From assembly GCA_022758935.1 (NCBI GenBank), contig JAEMQG010000199.1, positions 1 to 6,714 on the forward strand: DNA of 6,714 bases, in the 5' to 3' direction. Source of the stretch: Candidatus Nitrosopumilus sp. (lineage in GTDB: Archaea > Thermoproteota > Nitrososphaeria > Nitrososphaerales > Nitrosopumilaceae). Position 1 is the first letter of the stretch; every line of letters begins with the position of its first letter. Shown one piece after another: positions 5,651-6,714 of this stretch. Made by a program: the position numbers and the translations under genes. The notes under the pieces are model-generated. The model was not told the DNA's origin. It searched no databases and saw nothing but the letters and a program-made list of their open reading frames with translations.

Positions 5651-6049
5651 TCATTCCAACCCCCAGCTTATCCTGTTGTTTACGGTAATCTTGAGAATTG
5701 GTGCTTCGTTTTCTTTCCAAGGTTCATTTCGGACCCATGCAAATTTTTTAGTAAATATTTTATATGCATCTAAAAACTCCTTACCCTGTTCAAGAATCTC
5801 AGCCGTTCCTTGGATGCAAACAGCCCGGTGTTTTCCAGGAACATAAACATCGATTGCTAAACTTACTTTGGGATTTATTTTTATATTTTTGAACGTCCTA
5901 GTTTCATAGTCAGTTGCGATAAAAAAAATATTATCATGATAAATATACGATACCGGTTTTACATGTGGAATGTCTGCATGTAACGTTGCGATTCTAGCCT
6001 CTTCTAGGGATTGAAGAAATTTTTCTTCGATTTTGCTAAACTTGTTCAA
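5651..6049 (-). CDS. Pyridoxamine-phosphate-oxidase-like flavin split-barrel protein
   Basis: A 132-residue member of the PNPOx-like / F420-FMN split-barrel superfamily, which binds FMN or F420 and carries out varied oxidoreductions. Family features are visible in order: N-terminal helix KIEEKFLQSLEEARIATL (6-23), the HVKPVSYIYHDNIFFIAT strands (29-46), RTFKNIKINPKVSLAID (51-67, the usual cofactor-phosphate region), GKHRAVCIQGTAEIL (72-86), and the C-terminal ILKITVNNRISWGLE (118-132). Length is typical. The true cofactor and substrate cannot be told from sequence; it should not be called pyridoxamine phosphate oxidase outright. Translation starts at TTG 6047-6049, which overlaps the TGA stop of the upstream gene (TTGA), so the two are very likely cotranscribed and translationally coupled. 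It ends convergent to a response-regulator gene. Confidence 0.88.
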   Translation of the reverse strand: MNKFSKIEEKFLQSLEEARIATLHADIPHVKPVSYIYHDNIFFIATDYETRTFKNIKINPKVSLAIDVYVPGKHRAVCIQGTAEILEQGKEFLDAYKIFTKKFAWVRNEPWKENEAPILKITVNNRISWGLE

Positions 6050-6324
6050 TTAAATATCTGTTCTCGGATTTCTGGAATATACTTGTAGATAATATCCCTT
6101 ATCTTCGTTTGTTCGTCAACTGTTGGAATATCTTCTTGAGTACTTAGAACCGCTCCACTCATACCTAATGCCATTCCCATTATCATCCCATATACAAATT
6201 CTTTAGAATTTTCAACTTTGAGGGTTTCTCGGTTTTGGTTTATGTCTTCTAAATAAGATGGAATTGTAGCAACTGCCCCATTAATTGTCTGAATAATTAA
6301 CATCTCCATTTGTTCTTCATTCAT
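6046..6324 (-). CDS. Small Gly/Met-rich protein of unknown function, first gene of a two-gene operon
   Basis: A 92-residue acidic protein starting with ATG at 6322-6324. Residues about 43-61 (FVYGMIMGMALGMSGAVLS) are rich in Gly, Met and small residues with GxxxG-type spacing. This could be a tight helix-packing or single membrane segment, though it is only moderately hydrophobic. The flanks are acidic and helical (MNEEQMEMLIIQTINGAVAT; KIRDIIYKYIPEIREQIFN). No family was recognised. A GGAG at plus-strand 6332-6335 lies 7 bases before the start and is the only Shine-Dalgarno-like site near a gene here. The TGA stop overlaps the TTG of the split-barrel gene, so the two products probably act together or are needed in similar amounts. 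Confidence 0.75.
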   Translation of the reverse strand: MNEEQMEMLIIQTINGAVATIPSYLEDINQNRETLKVENSKEFVYGMIMGMALGMSGAVLSTQEDIPTVDEQTKIRDIIYKYIPEIREQIFN

Positions 6325-6341
6325 AATTTGACTCCAAAATT

Positions 6342-6356
6342 ATTATTAATAAATTT
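6342..6356 (-). promoter_or_regulatory. TATA-like box of the 6324-5651 operon
   Basis: The minus strand reads AAATTTATTAATAAT, centred about 25 bases before the ATG at 6324. A leaderless start here would exclude the GGAG at 6332-6335 from the mRNA, so one of the two signals is probably fortuitous. Confidence 0.4.
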
Positions 6357-6448
6357 ACACCTAAGTTTATTCAATCTGTTATAACTCTCCGATACTTATT
6401 AACCAAAAATTACATTACATCAACAACATAGAATACCTAAACAATAGG

Positions 6449-6496
6449 ATGGTAAGAATTGAATTCATCAAGACTGTGCCTCTTAGAACACAGTAA
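6449..6496 (+). CDS. Doubtful 15-codon ORF, possible broken gene start or leader
   Basis: ATG 6449 encodes MVRIEFIKTVPLRTQ and stops at TAA 6494-6496, one base before the ATG of the next open frame (6498). The sequence looks like a protein N-terminus. With the next frame it could be one frameshifted gene, a leader peptide plus gene, or chance. An AGGATG lies at the start, but no clear TATA box was seen. Confidence 0.25.
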   Translation: MVRIEFIKTVPLRTQ

Positions 6497-6497
6497 A

Positions 6498-6644
6498 ATG
6501 CTTAGTTTGAATCTCTTTGATTTTTTTTGTAAAGAAACATATCAAAAAAATGGCGATGAGGTAATTCTAGATATTGATTGGAAATTCATACCAATGAAAA
6601 ACCAAAAGAAATTTTTTTGCCAGCAAAGTGAAATAACTAAATAA
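6498..6644 (+). CDS. Small hypothetical protein or 3' part of a broken gene
   Basis: 48 codons from ATG 6498 to TAA 6642-6644, containing KNGDEVILDIDWKFIPMKNQ and a Lys-rich end. The frame is open from 6456, and a TTG at 6459 would add 13 residues. There is no promoter or ribosome site of its own. It overlaps a competing minus-strand open frame, and it contains an 8-T run near 6520 that could host a frameshift. No family was recognised. Confidence 0.35.
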   Translation: MLSLNLFDFFCKETYQKNGDEVILDIDWKFIPMKNQKKFFCQQSEITK

Positions 6645-6713
6645 ATCAGGGTGTGTCTTAATGGCATAATAAAAAGTCGGAAGTGTTTTACCAACTGTTT
6701 TGTCAAGGATTTC
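6567..6713 (-). CDS. Possible C-terminal end of a gene entering from the right edge
   Basis: The minus strand is open from the right edge to a TAG at 6567-6569 (48 codons), reading EILDKTVGKTLPTFYYAIKT at its start. It looks protein-like but overlaps the plus-strand frame at 6498-6644; at most one is likely real. A second minus frame is also open here, so openness alone is weak evidence. Confidence 0.2.
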   Translation of the reverse strand, partial: EILDKTVGKTLPTFYYAIKTHPDLFSYFTLLAKKFLLVFHWYEFPINI

Positions 6714-6714
6714 A

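Overview
The window looks like an AT-rich piece (roughly one third G+C by eye) of a Nitrososphaerota (Thaumarchaeota) genome, most likely a Nitrosopumilus-like ammonia oxidiser. The grounds are an archaeal Hef-type helicase, a free-standing 92-residue parvulin of the kind described from Cenarchaeum and Nitrosopumilus, short stand-alone receiver domains, and archaeal promoter layout. Most genes have an AT-rich TATA-like box centred about 24-30 bases before the start codon and no Shine-Dalgarno sequence, as expected for leaderless mRNAs. At least three genes appear to start with TTG. No tRNA, rRNA, CRISPR array, transposase or integrase was seen.

Layout. On the minus strand, 1-426 is the N-terminal part of an exported NHL-repeat (beta-propeller) protein that runs off the left edge. 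About 790 bases without a convincing gene follow (427-1220); this stretch holds several inverted repeats and long open stretches that look like a decayed gene or chance. Next comes the Hef-type helicase (1221-2741, +). A small unknown minus-strand gene (2738-3013) fits exactly between the helicase and a plus-strand coiled-coil gene (3012-3284): its stop overlaps the helicase stop in TTAA, and its start overlaps the next gene's start in CATG. Then come a parvulin prolyl isomerase (3307-3585, -), a divergent helical protein of unknown function (3680-4117, +), and a gap with a striking 66-nt hairpin (4208-4273). A small unknown gene (4403-4630, -) follows.

Two single-domain response regulators (4679-5056, - and 5256-5621, +) are divergently transcribed. 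Each has the same 11-bp motif, GTTTGTTCAAA, just upstream of its TATA box; at the first gene the motif is half of a perfect 9-bp inverted repeat. They are probably co-regulated and may act as a pair. Further right is a two-gene minus-strand operon, an unknown Gly/Met-rich small protein (6046-6324) and a flavin-type split-barrel (PNPOx-like) protein (5651-6049), whose stop and TTG start overlap. The right edge (6449-6714) holds small competing open frames that cannot be settled from sequence alone.

The genes are mostly independent housekeeping or signalling units, not a single pathway. The best candidates for something undescribed are the response-regulator pair with its shared operator, the 66-nt hairpin, and the small gene that shares codons with both neighbours.
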